Shown: piece by piece, positions 6,857 through 15,908 of the stretch | How positions within the stretch are numbered: position 1 is the stretch's first letter | How the letters are laid out: every line of letters starts with the position of its first letter | Assembly: GCA_025356095.1 (NCBI GenBank) | Contig: JANXUR010000074.1 | Coordinates: 1-64,000, forward strand | Length of the DNA stretch: 64,000 nt | Direction: 5' to 3' | Source: Acidobacteriaceae bacterium | GTDB taxonomy: Bacteria; Acidobacteriota; Terriglobia; Terriglobales; Acidobacteriaceae | The notes under the pieces: model-generated | The model's input: the letters and a program-made list of their open reading frames with translations, nothing else | What the model was told of the DNA's origin: nothing | Databases searched by the model: none | Made by a program: the position numbers and the translations under genes

Positions 6857-8287
6857 CTACACGGCTCGTTGCAACAACGCCGCAAAAAAGCCATCGCACG
6901 CGTGAATCCCCGGCAACGTTACAAGATACGGGCCGCGAGTTAGCGTTGCGGCGACGCCGGGCCGCAATCCTCCTTCGGCTTCCAGCATTAGCAACTCGCT
7001 CCTCAGGGGGAGAACTTGCATCTCTCCCGCAGATGCATTTCGTTCCCCCAGCACTTCTTCCAACACGCGTTCGTTTTCTTCCGGCTCCAGCGAGCAGGTG
7101 GAATACAACAGACGTCCGCCGGGTGCCAGAACGCGCAATGCTGCGGCCAATATTCTTACCTGGCGTGTGTGCAAGTTGGCGAGATCCGCAGCCGTCAACG
7201 ACCACTTGATCTCGGGGTGGCGGCTCAGTGTGCCTGTTCCTGAGCACGGGGCGTCCACCAGAATGCGGGCAAACTCACCGCGCAAGGGAAGGTAGGTCGC
7301 GTCTGCGGCAATTACGCGGAGATGGGAGGCGGGCACCAGCCGCCGCAGAGTCGCTGCGCGGTGCGGATGCAACTCACACGCAAAAATGCTCGCATCAGGG
7401 TTGCGCTCAGCGATGACCGCCGTTTTGCCGCCCGGAGCCGCGCAGCAGTCGAGAATACGCTCGCCCTTGCTGAGGCCTGCGCCGAGCAAGAGCGCGACCA
7501 AGTGAGAGCCTTCATCTTGCGTGGCGATGCGGCCTTCGCGGAACGCGTTGGTGCGGGTGAGTTCCCCAGCATGCAAGCGGCGGGCTGAACCCAGCATCAT
7601 GCCGTCCTCCCACACGATTCCCGCTGCGGCGAGTTCGTCATCTAGCCGGGCGGTTGCCGCACCCTGCAAGTTGCGCGTAAAGAAGATAGTCTCCGGCGTT
7701 TGCTGGCCAGCGGCGGCGATGGCTCGCGCGTCTTCCCTTCCATAGTGCTCGACCCATCGCCGCATTAACCACGCCGGATGCGCGGAAGCGTGTGCCAGCG
7801 CTGCCGCGTCGGCCGCCTCGGCGATTTTCTGGATTTGCGCGTCGGTCTGATTTATGCCCGCAGACGATTCCAGCGATTGTGCAACTTGTGTTGCGACCTT
7901 TCGCAGCACGGCATTGACAAATCCGGTGGCCGAGCGTTTGCGTGCCCGCTTTATCAATTCCACGCTCTCGTTGATCGCAGCCCGCGCCGGAATGCGGTCT
8001 AGAAACATCAGTTGATAGGTGGCGACTTCAAGAGCAGTGAGCACTTCGGAGTCGAGCTTGGCAATCGGCTGGCTGAGATGAGGCTCAATCTCTGCGTCGA
8101 GTCGCGACCGCCAGCGCAGCGTGCCCATCACCAGTTCCGTGGCGAGGCCGTGGTCGGCGCGCGAAAGATGCTCTGCGAAATCGGAGTGCAGTAATTCGCC
8201 AGCGAAGGACTGCTGCGTCCGCACTCGCAACAGCACGTCGAACGCGACTGCACGTGCGGGCGAAACGGCGCCGGCTGACTGCTTCAT
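6857..8287 (-). CDS. rsmB: 16S rRNA (cytosine-967-C5)-methyltransferase RsmB
   Basis: This 476-residue enzyme (also called Sun) methylates C967 of 16S rRNA with S-adenosylmethionine. An N-terminal NusB-like helical RNA-binding domain (about residues 10-135) precedes the Rossmann methyltransferase domain. The SAM motif is ILDCCAAPGGKT. The two motif cysteines are Cys348 in DAPCSGTG and the catalytic Cys398 in STCSLEPEE. I set the start at 8287 because this ATG overlaps the fmt stop as ATGA, the usual fmt-rsmB coupling. The longer open frame to 8524 would lie inside fmt. Confidence 0.95.
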   Translation of the reverse strand: MKQSAGAVSPARAVAFDVLLRVRTQQSFAGELLHSDFAEHLSRADHGLATELVMGTLRWRSRLDAEIEPHLSQPIAKLDSEVLTALEVATYQLMFLDRIPARAAINESVELIKRARKRSATGFVNAVLRKVATQVAQSLESSAGINQTDAQIQKIAEAADAAALAHASAHPAWLMRRWVEHYGREDARAIAAAGQQTPETIFFTRNLQGAATARLDDELAAAGIVWEDGMMLGSARRLHAGELTRTNAFREGRIATQDEGSHLVALLLGAGLSKGERILDCCAAPGGKTAVIAERNPDASIFACELHPHRAATLRRLVPASHLRVIAADATYLPLRGEFARILVDAPCSGTGTLSRHPEIKWSLTAADLANLHTRQVRILAAALRVLAPGGRLLYSTCSLEPEENERVLEEVLGERNASAGEMQVLPLRSELLMLEAEGGLRPGVAATLTRGPYLVTLPGIHACDGFFAALLQRAV

Positions 8288-9222
8288 GATCCCAACCGTT
8301 CGCTGGCGTGGGGACGGTAGCCATTTACAAAGTCGCGCACCGTCATGCGCTTCTTGCCTTCCGGCTGCACTTCCAGCAACTCGATAGCGGTGCCAGTGGC
8401 ACAGCCAACCAGCAAACGACTTTCTACTAATGCGATTTGAGCGCACGGCAGTTGAATCGCGACCGGACGCAATGCGGCGATGGCCAAACCCTTTCCGCGG
8501 AAGGTTGTGTAGGCACCCGGCCACGGCGTGAATCCGCGCAGGCGGTGCGCGATCTCCTCCGCGCTCCGGTGAAAGTCAATGCGGCCCTCTTCCTTGGTCA
8601 GGATCGGCGCAAGGGTCGCGTGAGCAGGATCTTGCGGGGTTGCGCTCACTGAACCTTTCTCCAGTCCGCGCAAGGTTTCTACCATCAGTTCCGCACCCAT
8701 TGCGGCTAAGCGCGGTGCCAGGGTTTCGCTGGTGTCCTCGGCAGCAATTGCCATCTCGCGTTGCAACAGCATGTCGCCGGTATCGAGTCCCGCGTCAATC
8801 CGCATGGTGGTATTGCCGGTGACGGTTTCGCCGCGAGCGATCGCCCACTGAATGGGTGCGGCGCCGCGATACTTCGGCAACAGCGATGCGTGAAGATTCA
8901 GATTTCCCAAGGGCGGCAGCTCAATCATCCACTGGGGGATGATGCGACCATAGCCGACTACGATGATGGCCTGTGGCGCGATGGCTTCGAGTTGCGCACG
9001 AAACTCCAGATTGTTCTTGATCTTATCCGGCTGCGCGATGGGCAGCCTGAGATGCAGAGCGCATTGCTTTACCGGAGATGCCGTCATCTCCATGCCACGG
9101 CCCTTAGGCTTATCGGGCTGGGTGACGACCAGCGGAATGGGATAGCCCGCCTCCACCAGTTTTTCCAGAACAGGGACTGCAAAGCGCGGAGTGCCACAGT
9201 ACACGAGGCGTTCGATTTTCAC
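8284..9222 (-). CDS. fmt: Methionyl-tRNA formyltransferase
   Basis: The 312-residue Fmt formylates initiator Met-tRNA using 10-formyl-tetrahydrofolate. The N-terminal domain starts with YCGTPRFAVPVL, has TQPDKPKGRG for the tRNA-contacting loop, and carries the folate/catalytic signature NLHASLLPKYRGAAPI. The C-terminal OB-like domain ends at YRPHASERLGS. Length is typical. It lies 22 bases after def and overlaps rsmB by four bases, giving the common def-fmt-rsmB order. Confidence 0.96.
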   Translation of the reverse strand: MKIERLVYCGTPRFAVPVLEKLVEAGYPIPLVVTQPDKPKGRGMEMTASPVKQCALHLRLPIAQPDKIKNNLEFRAQLEAIAPQAIIVVGYGRIIPQWMIELPPLGNLNLHASLLPKYRGAAPIQWAIARGETVTGNTTMRIDAGLDTGDMLLQREMAIAAEDTSETLAPRLAAMGAELMVETLRGLEKGSVSATPQDPAHATLAPILTKEEGRIDFHRSAEEIAHRLRGFTPWPGAYTTFRGKGLAIAALRPVAIQLPCAQIALVESRLLVGCATGTAIELLEVQPEGKKRMTVRDFVNGYRPHASERLGS

Positions 9223-9244
9223 GCGTGCTCCCCGCCGCTTGCTT

Positions 9245-9754
9245 CTACCACTGTCCGGCTTTGGCCAGCTTCTTGATTTTGCGCTTGATCAAGTCGCGTT
9301 TCAATGCGCTCACATGGCTAATGTACAGCTTGCCATTCAAATGGTCCGTCTCATGTAGAAAGGCTCGGGCCAGCAATTCTTCGCCTGTATGTTCGTGCCA
9401 CACACCATGCTCATCTTGCGCCCGCACGGTGACGCGGTTGGCGCGGGTTACTTGCTCGCGAAATTCCGGAATGCTCAAGCAGCCTTCATTGCTGCGCTGC
9501 TTGCCTTCCTGATGAATAATCTCTGGATTGATCAACACGATCTTGGCTTTGGGATCTTCTTTAAAGGTGACGTCCACCACGGCAATGCGCTTGGAGATGC
9601 CGATTTGCGGCGCCGCCAGGCCGACGCCCTGCGCCGCATACATGGACTCAAACATATCCGCAATCAACTGCTTCAACTCGGCGTTGAATACGGTCACGGT
9701 TTGCGCTGGAGTCTCCAGCACGGGGTCGAGCAGCTTCACAATGGGATAGATCAT
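9245..9754 (-). CDS. def: Peptide deformylase
   Basis: The 169-residue metalloenzyme removes N-formyl groups from new proteins. All three family motifs are present: GVGLAAPQ (residues 43-50), EGCLS with the metal-ligand Cys92, and HETDH (134-138) giving two His ligands and the catalytic Glu. Length is typical. It lies upstream of fmt in the same operon and 31 bases after aroC. Confidence 0.97.
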   Translation of the reverse strand: MIYPIVKLLDPVLETPAQTVTVFNAELKQLIADMFESMYAAQGVGLAAPQIGISKRIAVVDVTFKEDPKAKIVLINPEIIHQEGKQRSNEGCLSIPEFREQVTRANRVTVRAQDEHGVWHEHTGEELLARAFLHETDHLNGKLYISHVSALKRDLIKRKIKKLAKAGQW

Positions 9755-9785
9755 CAGTCGTCGCGTTTCTTCAGCCGTTTGAAAT

Positions 9786-10976
9786 TTAGTACTGCTTCAA
9801 CTGCTCACAATACCCGCGATAGTTGCGCAAGGTTTCCGTCATAGAGTCACCGCCAAACTTCTCCAGCGCCGCGCCGGCCAGCGTCAGCGCAACCATTGCT
9901 TCGGAAGCCACACCCGCCGCCGGCACCACGCACACGTCAGAGCGCTCGTAGGCTGCCTTTACCGGCTCACGAGTGGCAAAATCCACCGAACCCAGCGGGC
10001 GCCGCAAGGTCGAGATCGGCTTTAAGTAGCCACGCACTCGAATCTCTTCACCGTTCGAAATACCTCCCTCGATGCCACCTGCGTGATTGCGCGGGCGGGT
10101 GAATCCGGTGAAGCTGCCTGCCTCTTTGCTGCGCGCAGCGTCATAGCCAATTTCATCGTGCACCTTGGATCCCAGGGCGTAGGCCGCGCTTACGCCCACG
10201 CCAATCTCAACGCCCTTCACGGCTTGCAGCGACATGACCGCGCCAGCAAGCCGGCCATCGAGCCGCTCGTCCCAGTTCGCGCAAGTTCCCAATCCCGGCG
10301 GAACGCCGTGCGCTACCACCTCAAATACTCCGCCCAGCGTGTCGCCGGTGCGATAGATTTCGTCCACCGCCGCTTTCATGCGTTGCTCGGCGTCCGGGTC
10401 GGTGCAATTCAGCAGCACTTCATCGTTCGCGGCCAACTGCTCAATGGCGGCCCACGGCACTTCCCCTTCGCCGATGGAGGCTGAGCCCACGGCAATCACA
10501 TGGCTGAGCACTTCAATACCAAGTTCGCGCAACATCAGCTTGGCCAGCGCACCCAGCGCCACCCGCGAAGTGGATTCCCGCGCGGACGCCCGCTCCAAAA
10601 TGTAGCGCGCTTCGGGAAAGTTATACTTGAGTGCTCCCGCGAGGTCGGCGTGCCCGGGTCTCGGCGACTTTACCGCGCGATGTTTCTCTGGATCGCCTGC
10701 TTCCACCGGCAGCGACTCTTCCCAATTCTTCCAGTCGCGATTGGCAATCAAGATCGAAATTGGCGAGCCAATGGTAATGCCGTGACGTACGCCAGAAACG
10801 ATATGGGCGCGGTCAGTCTCAATCTTCATGCGACCGCCGCGGCCAAAGCCCTGCTGGCGCCGCCAAAGTTCGCGATCCACAAACACCAAATCCACACTCA
10901 ACCCGGCTGGCAGGCCAGAGATGGTGGCGACCAAAGTCTCGCCGTGCGACTCACCCGATGTATTAAAACGCAGCAT
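9786..10976 (-). CDS. aroC: Chorismate synthase
   Basis: The 396-residue AroC converts 5-enolpyruvylshikimate-3-phosphate to chorismate with reduced FMN, the last shared step of aromatic amino acid synthesis. The family signatures are GESHGETLVATI near the N-terminus and, later, RPGHADLAGALKY and RASARESTSRVALGA. The C-terminal signature includes KPISTLRRPLGSVD. Length is slightly above the usual 360-390. It shares the strand and spacing of def and fmt and may be co-transcribed with them. Confidence 0.96.
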   Translation of the reverse strand: MLRFNTSGESHGETLVATISGLPAGLSVDLVFVDRELWRRQQGFGRGGRMKIETDRAHIVSGVRHGITIGSPISILIANRDWKNWEESLPVEAGDPEKHRAVKSPRPGHADLAGALKYNFPEARYILERASARESTSRVALGALAKLMLRELGIEVLSHVIAVGSASIGEGEVPWAAIEQLAANDEVLLNCTDPDAEQRMKAAVDEIYRTGDTLGGVFEVVAHGVPPGLGTCANWDERLDGRLAGAVMSLQAVKGVEIGVGVSAAYALGSKVHDEIGYDAARSKEAGSFTGFTRPRNHAGGIEGGISNGEEIRVRGYLKPISTLRRPLGSVDFATREPVKAAYERSDVCVVPAAGVASEAMVALTLAGAALEKFGGDSMTETLRNYRGYCEQLKQY

Positions 10977-11027
10977 TGGAAGTATCTGATTGTAAATGAA
11001 TCAGCAGTCCGGGCTCGCGCTGGGGCC

Positions 11028-11060
11028 TACTCGCCACCTACTGGCCATCTACTCGCCACC
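11028..11060. repeat. Three tandem 11-bp copies at the HAD gene stop
   Basis: TACTCGCCACC, TACTGGCCATC and TACTCGCCACC follow one another. The stop codon of the HAD gene (minus strand, 11049-11051) falls inside the array, so only the last copy is partly coding. The unit is not a multiple of three. Confidence 0.8.
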
Positions 11061-11801
11061 CCAAATCAGCGCAACCAATGCAGCGAGGCTGGGCACTTCC
11101 ACGTCGGGCTCGGCGTTACCTCCCTCGGCGCTATCTCCCTCGGCGTTTCCGCCGCTGCTTCCATTGACTACGGGTGTGGCTCCGGGTTGTTTGCGGTAGC
11201 GATTCACCCACACTGTCGCTAGTCCCAATTGCTTCGCTGGCAGGATGTCGTGAAAGCGGCTTTGGGCGACGTGCAAGACTTGACTGGGATTGATGCCTAG
11301 CTCGGCCAGTTTGCTCAGCAGCGCGTGAAAGTTGTTCAACGAGGGCTTGTAACTGCCCACCTGCTGTGCCGTTACCGCCAGTTCAAACGGGTTACCGAGT
11401 TTTGCCGCCGAGGCCACAAATAAATCGTCGTCCACATTAGAAAGCACGGCCAGCCTAAAGTGCGAACCCAACTGCTTCAAGGCTGCTACGCTATCCGGAA
11501 AAGCAGGCCACGACGCCAGCGACTCCGGCAGAGACCACGCCTCCGCTTCGGTAGCCTCAAACTCCAGCAACCGCCCTAGCCGCCGCACTACTTCTGCCAA
11601 GACTTGGCGGTAAGGCAGGAAGCTTTCGCGCTCCACTTCGGCTTCGATCTTGCCATAGAGGGATAGCAGCTCGCTATCCCCGAGCGACTTGCCATGGCGC
11701 ATCAGCAGCGGCCGTAGAGCTGCAAGGATGCCAGCCTCCCAGTCAATCAGCGTGCCATAGCAGTCAAAGGTCAAAAAGCGAAATTCTGCAAAGTTCAACA
11801 C
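11049..11801 (-). CDS. HAD-superfamily hydrolase (haloacid dehalogenase type II-like)
   Basis: This 250-residue protein has HAD motif I, FDCYGTLID, with the nucleophile at Asp13. A helical cap follows, then motif II around LAVLSNVDDD, the motif III Lys near QVGSYKPSLNNF, and a motif IV region at LHVAQSRFHDI. The pattern matches the class I HAD subfamily that includes L-2-haloacid dehalogenases and many phosphatases; the substrate cannot be told. A low-complexity insert (GGNAEGDSAEGGNAE) encoded by three 15-bp repeats precedes the C-terminal end and is not part of the fold. Confidence 0.85.
   Translation of the reverse strand: MLNFAEFRFLTFDCYGTLIDWEAGILAALRPLLMRHGKSLGDSELLSLYGKIEAEVERESFLPYRQVLAEVVRRLGRLLEFEATEAEAWSLPESLASWPAFPDSVAALKQLGSHFRLAVLSNVDDDLFVASAAKLGNPFELAVTAQQVGSYKPSLNNFHALLSKLAELGINPSQVLHVAQSRFHDILPAKQLGLATVWVNRYRKQPGATPVVNGSSGGNAEGDSAEGGNAEPDVEVPSLAALVALIWGGE
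11109..11153. repeat. Three tandem 15-bp copies in the HAD gene
   Basis: CTCGGCGTTACCTCC, CTCGGCGCTATCTCC and CTCGGCGTTTCCGCC follow one another and encode the GGNAE/GDSAE insert near the C-terminus. The 15-bp unit keeps the frame. Confidence 0.85.
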
Positions 11802-11818
11802 ATTCAGCCCCTAAAGGG

Positions 11819-11862
11819 AATCAGCCGCCATGTCCGAACCCACGGGACACCGACGGCTGATT
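11819..11862 (-). terminator. Strong two-tier hairpin after the lipoprotein gene
   Basis: AATCAGCCG (11819-11827) pairs with CGGCTGATT (11854-11862), and inside it TGTCC (11831-11835) pairs with GGACA (11845-11849). It lies about 43 bases past the stop of the lipoprotein gene and 18 bases before the HAD start, so it probably ends the first transcript. The T-run after it is poor. Confidence 0.5.
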
Positions 11863-11904
11863 ATAAAGTTGTGAAGCTGCCACTGCTGGTTCAAACAAAT
11901 GCAG

Positions 11905-12678
11905 CTAGCGCTTGATGGTCAGATCCGAGCCGAGCTTGAAGGCGAGCGCCTTCTCGGCAGGAACCACGATGTCTTTATTGCCGGTAAAGGCTGCGCCCGC
12001 CGTGCCCGCGCCGCCACCCGCCAGCGCACCGATGGCAGCACCCTTGCCGCCGCCCGCGATGCCGCCGATGATGGCACCCAAAGCCGCGCCGCCGCCTGCC
12101 ATCACTCCTGTGCGCTTGCCCTTGCCTTTCGCTGCTTCGGCAAAGCTAGAGGTGGTGATGTTGTAGCTGCGCCCGTTGACGTTCACGGAATGCAGTGTCA
12201 GGGCAATGCTCGCACCGCCCGCAAAACGGCCCAGCGGTTTGGCGTCGGTGACGGTGCCGGAGACTGCGGAACCGGCGGGGATAGCCACTTCGCCGCCCTC
12301 AGAAATGTCCTCAGCTACCGTGCCGTTGAAAACGTCACCCGCGCTGGAGATTTTGGAGCCGACCGCGCTGCCCATGCGGATGGTGATAACCGTGCCAGAA
12401 GGAACGACAAGCGGTGCCGGAGCGGCTGGTTTGGCGTCCGCAACTGGCTTACCTTCATTCTTGGACATAGGTTTAGCCGCCGCAGGTTTGGATGCAGAGG
12501 TGCGGGGTTGTTCCGCTGGCTGCGGCTCGGCTTGTGCGGGCGGCTGGTTGGCAGCGGTTTGATTCGAGTCCGTGGGCGCAGCCGCTGGAGGCTGATTGGT
12601 AGAAGACTGTTGCGTACAGGCGAAAGTGAAACTCATGGCCAGCGCGAGCGCCAGCATCATTACCATGCGCGATTTCAT
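11905..12678 (-). CDS. Glycine-zipper lipoprotein-like envelope protein
   Basis: A 257-residue exported protein. The N-terminal signal ends at TFAC, a possible lipobox Cys at about residue 21. A Pro/Gln/Ala-rich linker (about 25-90) precedes a beta-rich domain with [11 protein letters not shown] and [11 protein letters not shown], similar to domains in conserved acidobacterial envelope proteins. A glycine-zipper segment ([17 protein letters not shown]) of the kind that inserts in the outer membrane follows. A strong GGAGGAG lies six bases before the ATG. Role unknown; structural or stress-linked envelope functions are common in the family. Confidence 0.75.
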   Translation of the reverse strand: MKSRMVMMLALALAMSFTFACTQQSSTNQPPAAAPTDSNQTAANQPPAQAEPQPAEQPRTSASKPAAAKPMSKNEGKPVADAKPAAPAPLVVPSGTVITIRMGSAVGSKISSAGDVFNGTVAEDISEGGEVAIPAGSAVSGTVTDAKPLGRFAGGASIALTLHSVNVNGRSYNITTSSFAEAAKGKGKRTGVMAGGGAALGAIIGGIAGGGKGAAIGALAGGGAGTAGAAFTGNKDIVVPAEKALAFKLGSDLTIKR

Positions 12679-12753
12679 AAAGCTCCTCCAAGGTGCAGGA
12701 TTTTTGTATCAGAAAGCGGCGGGTTGGGCAATCGGGAAGGTGCCCTCCGCATT

Positions 12754-12797
12754 TTTGGGCCTAGTTTGGGCCTCGTTTCGGCCTAGGTTTAGCCTAA
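12754..12797. repeat. Four tandem 11-bp copies
   Basis: TTTGGGCCTAG, TTTGGGCCTCG and TTTCGGCCTAG are followed by a degenerate GTTTAGCCTAA. The array sits just past the stop of the exoribonuclease gene and is intergenic. The unit is not a multiple of three. Confidence 0.8.
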
Positions 12798-13819
12798 TCC
12801 GTGCCATCGTCGTCTTTGCTGGCACTCGGGTCATCGGTGGCTGGGGCGGCGCGCGGCTGCACAAACTTGCGGCTGTTCAGCAGCGGCCTTCCCAACGACG
12901 GGTTGTAGCCCGTCCAGCCTTCCGCACTTTCTGGCCCGCGCTCGAACTGCGCCCTCATGCTCTCCATTTTAGAGTCCAGATCATCCAGATAGTGCAGCAT
13001 CAGCGCTTCGGGAAACATGGGCAACTTGGGCGAGCCAAACTCGTATTGTCCGTGGTGGCTAATGATCATATGCTCGATCAAGATCTTAAGCTCGCTGGGG
13101 AAGTTTGGCAGGTCCGCCAGCTTGGCCTGCAACATCTCCAGCTCGATGATGATGTGGCCCAGCAGTTGGCCGCTCGTGGAATAGGAGAACGACCGGGCGT
13201 AGGTGAGTTCATGCACCTTGCCAATATCGTGCAAAAACGCACCCGTCAGCAGGAGGTCGCGATCAATAGTGGGATAGTTCCGTGCCATCAGGTCACAGGA
13301 ACGGAACAGTGAAACCACGTGGTCAAGCAGTCCGCCAATGTAGGCGTGGTGCAACGTCTTCGCCGCAGGCGCGCGCTGGTAGGCCAGCGCAATCACCGGG
13401 TCGTTCATAAAAGTTTTTACCAGTGCCTTAAGTTGCGGGTTCTGGAAGCTTTCCACGAACTCGCCCAGGGTCGCCCACAGTTCATCAATATTCTTGGTGG
13501 TTTTCGGCAGGTAGTCGCCGAAGTCTACTTCGCTGTCGCCCATCTTGCGCAGCTTGTGGATGGTCAACTGGAACCGCTGGTTGTACTTGTTGATCAGGCC
13601 TTTGATCTTGACGAAGTCGTCTTGTTCGAAGCTGCTCATGGCCTCTTCGACGTTGTCCCACATCTTGGCGTCGAGCTGGCCGGTGCGATCAGCCAGCGTT
13701 AGTGCCAGGTAAGGCTCACCACTCTTCTTCGGCTTGATCTGCTTGGCAGCGACCACGAAGCTGGAGGTGATGATGTCATTCTCATGCTTCGCTGCATCGC
13801 CTACATAAAATTCCTTCAT
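12794..13819 (-). CDS. YhaM-type 3'-5' exoribonuclease (OB fold plus HD domain)
   Basis: The 341-residue protein has an N-terminal OB-type nucleic-acid-binding domain (about residues 15-100, with LTLADRTGQLDAKMWDN) and a C-terminal HD metal-dependent phosphohydrolase domain (about 150-300) with HHAYIGGLLDH and LHDIGK (His197-Asp198). The same order defines YhaM/CBF1 3'-5' exoribonucleases, which trim RNA ends. The C-terminal 45 residues are charged and disordered-looking. It follows the SurA-like gene by 18 bases on the same strand. Confidence 0.88.
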   Translation of the reverse strand: MKEFYVGDAAKHENDIITSSFVVAAKQIKPKKSGEPYLALTLADRTGQLDAKMWDNVEEAMSSFEQDDFVKIKGLINKYNQRFQLTIHKLRKMGDSEVDFGDYLPKTTKNIDELWATLGEFVESFQNPQLKALVKTFMNDPVIALAYQRAPAAKTLHHAYIGGLLDHVVSLFRSCDLMARNYPTIDRDLLLTGAFLHDIGKVHELTYARSFSYSTSGQLLGHIIIELEMLQAKLADLPNFPSELKILIEHMIISHHGQYEFGSPKLPMFPEALMLHYLDDLDSKMESMRAQFERGPESAEGWTGYNPSLGRPLLNSRKFVQPRAAPATDDPSASKDDDGTD

Positions 13820-13837
13820 GCTATTTCCAACCTGACG

Positions 13838-14929
13838 CTAGAGGATGCCCAGCTTCTTTTTCTTCTTGAGCTCTTTGGCCCCCGCCGCCTGCGTGGTAGT
13901 GATCTGGGGCTTGGTCTGGTTGGGGCTGGCACCGCTATCCACGTAGCCCTGCTTAATGTCTATGAAGGCATCCTCGCGCAACTTGGTTAGGTAAACCCGC
14001 AAGGCCGGTTGCAGTTTCTGGCGGTAGATCGCGCCTTGAATCTGCTGGGTCACGTCCTTCATCGCCGGAATGCCGCCCGGCGTGTGTTCCGTGACCTTCA
14101 TGATTACGAACCCCTGCTTGGTGCGGACAGTGTCGGTGACGGCGTTGGCTTTCATCCCGAATACCAGATCATCTAACCCCTTGGCCAACGTGCCCCGCTT
14201 GAAGTAGCCCAGATCGCCGCCTTGCTGTGCCGTCGGCCCTTCTGAGAATTTCTTGGCAGCCTCGTCGAAAGCCAGCCCGCCGTTGATCTTGGCGAGTAAA
14301 TCTTTGGCTTTGGCTTCCGCATCCGCAGCGGCCTTTTCGTCTGCGGCCGGATCGGCCGCATCAGTCCCCGTCGGCTTCTTCACCGCAAGCAGAATCTCGC
14401 TGAGCCGGATCTGCTCCGGGCGGTCGAGTTCCGATTTGTGCTCGTTGTAAAACTTCTCGATCTCTTCGTGGGTAGGCTGCAAATGCTGGCCCACTTCGCG
14501 ACCGATCACTTCTTCGGTCACGATGCTGTTCTTCATATTTTGCTTGAACTCTTCAAACGAGACGCCTTGCGCTTGTGCTGCTTTTTCCAGATCTTCCAGG
14601 GAGGCCAAGCCCATTTGCTTCCGCATCTCGTCAAGGCGCTTGACGATTTCGGCGTCGCCGGTGATTTCCAGGTCTTTGGCCTTTTCCAGCAGCAGTTGCT
14701 GGTCAATCAAGTCACGCAGTGAGTCACGCTCCTTCTGCGCGTACTCTTTCTCAGGGTCGGCGACACCGGTGGCCTGAATTTCCTGCTTCAGTTGGTCTTT
14801 GCTGCGTACAAATTCAGAACGCGTAATGACCGAATTGTTGACGCGCGCAATGATCTCTTCGATCACGCTGTCGGCGCAAAGCGATGCGGGAAGAATGCTA
14901 AAAACGGCTGCCAGAATCAGTTTTTTCAT
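13838..14929 (-). CDS. surA: SurA-like periplasmic peptidyl-prolyl isomerase
   Basis: The 363-residue protein has a signal peptide (MKKLILAAVFSILPASLCADS), a SurA N-terminal chaperone region (about residues 20-170) and one PpiC parvulin domain (about 175-285, with RLSEILLAV, FDEAAKKFS, GGDLGYFKRG and GFVIMKVTEHTPG). SurA helps outer-membrane proteins fold in the periplasm. It has one parvulin domain where E. coli SurA has two. I chose the ATG at 14929 because the signal peptide starts there; the open frame continues to 15037 without signal character. The very C-terminus is Lys-rich. Confidence 0.88.
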   Translation of the reverse strand: MKKLILAAVFSILPASLCADSVIEEIIARVNNSVITRSEFVRSKDQLKQEIQATGVADPEKEYAQKERDSLRDLIDQQLLLEKAKDLEITGDAEIVKRLDEMRKQMGLASLEDLEKAAQAQGVSFEEFKQNMKNSIVTEEVIGREVGQHLQPTHEEIEKFYNEHKSELDRPEQIRLSEILLAVKKPTGTDAADPAADEKAAADAEAKAKDLLAKINGGLAFDEAAKKFSEGPTAQQGGDLGYFKRGTLAKGLDDLVFGMKANAVTDTVRTKQGFVIMKVTEHTPGGIPAMKDVTQQIQGAIYRQKLQPALRVYLTKLREDAFIDIKQGYVDSGASPNQTKPQITTTQAAGAKELKKKKKLGIL

Positions 14930-15057
14930 AAGCCTACAGGGAATACCAGTGCCCCCAGTTGGATGCAGGGCCGGTGGCACGAAGTTTTCCGAAACAGAAT
15001 CTTTATTGTACGCCGCCAAAGCGGGGGCCTTCCACACGGCCTACCCGACTTCCGGCA

Positions 15058-15807
15058 TTACCTGCGGACCAGCGCCAACGCCGAAATATCATTCTTGGGC
15101 GTGTTCCGACCCAAAAACTGCACCATCCTTTGCAGCACGTCTTGGCAGAGTGCGTGCGCGCCGGCGCAAGGCGACTCCAAGACTGCCTGCTCCACCCGTT
15201 CCATGCCAAATTCCTCTTTGCGGTTGGCGGCCTCCACCAGACCGCGGGAAACCAGCATCAGCGCACCCCCCATGGGTAGAACCGAAGTGGGCGCATCATG
15301 GGTCGCGTGAGAGAACAATCCCAGTGGCAGACCCGTTGCCGGAAGCCTCAGAATCGTCGAGCCGAAGCGTAGCAACCCGGGGTTGTGCCCCGCATTCACA
15401 TAGCAAAGGGTGCCCAGACTAGCATTGCAGCATCCGGCAAACGCTGCGCAATGGTGCACGCCGCCAGCCGCTTCGATCACCCGACGATTGATGCGCACCG
15501 TTAGCTCCATCATGGCTTCCGCCTCATTGGTGCAAGTGGCATCGGCAAACAACTTGGGGACGCTTTCCCGAAACACCTGCTGCACCGAAGCGGCAATGGC
15601 TAACGCATCCGTATATTTGCCGGCGACATCGAGCAAACCGAAAAGCAATCGGTCGCCCACCTGCGCAAAGTCATAGAAATCGCCGCCCACGCGGCTACCA
15701 TGATAGGTGGCAGCCGCATCCAGCCCTTTCATTGCGGGGATGTTAGCAGGCTCAAGGCCCGGCGGCGGCGGGGAAGGCACAGCGGGCTGGCGAAAAAGAA
15801 AAGACAT
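15058..15807 (-). CDS. SpoIIE/PP2C-like protein with a missing metal aspartate
   Basis: A 249-residue SpoIIE-type Ser/Thr phosphatase domain almost alone. GGDFYDF and GLLDVAGK carry the first metal-binding aspartates, and AGHNPGLL is the following core motif. The usual TDG-(V/L)-x-E-A motif reads VSRGLVEA, so the expected metal-binding Asp is Arg188. The last motif reads KNDISALAL instead of DDxT. Active members dephosphorylate anti-sigma antagonists; this copy may be inactive or altered. The ATG at 15807 has GAGAGG close before it. A GTG at 15822 is an alternative start. Confidence 0.78.
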   Translation of the reverse strand: MSFLFRQPAVPSPPPPGLEPANIPAMKGLDAAATYHGSRVGGDFYDFAQVGDRLLFGLLDVAGKYTDALAIAASVQQVFRESVPKLFADATCTNEAEAMMELTVRINRRVIEAAGGVHHCAAFAGCCNASLGTLCYVNAGHNPGLLRFGSTILRLPATGLPLGLFSHATHDAPTSVLPMGGALMLVSRGLVEAANRKEEFGMERVEQAVLESPCAGAHALCQDVLQRMVQFLGRNTPKNDISALALVRR

Positions 15808-15908
15808 GGGCCTCTCTGGCACTCTGTGGAATGGCGCTATTGTCAGGCTAGCATGGCGGGCGCTAGCCCTTCATCCGCAAGCCAACTGAAAAACGCACTG
15901 CAAAGCAG

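Noticed and set aside
11899-12786. 295-codon plus-strand open frame
   Set aside because: It is antisense to the glycine-zipper lipoprotein, which has a strong ribosome-binding site and a signal peptide. The plus product is Arg/Gly-rich noise.
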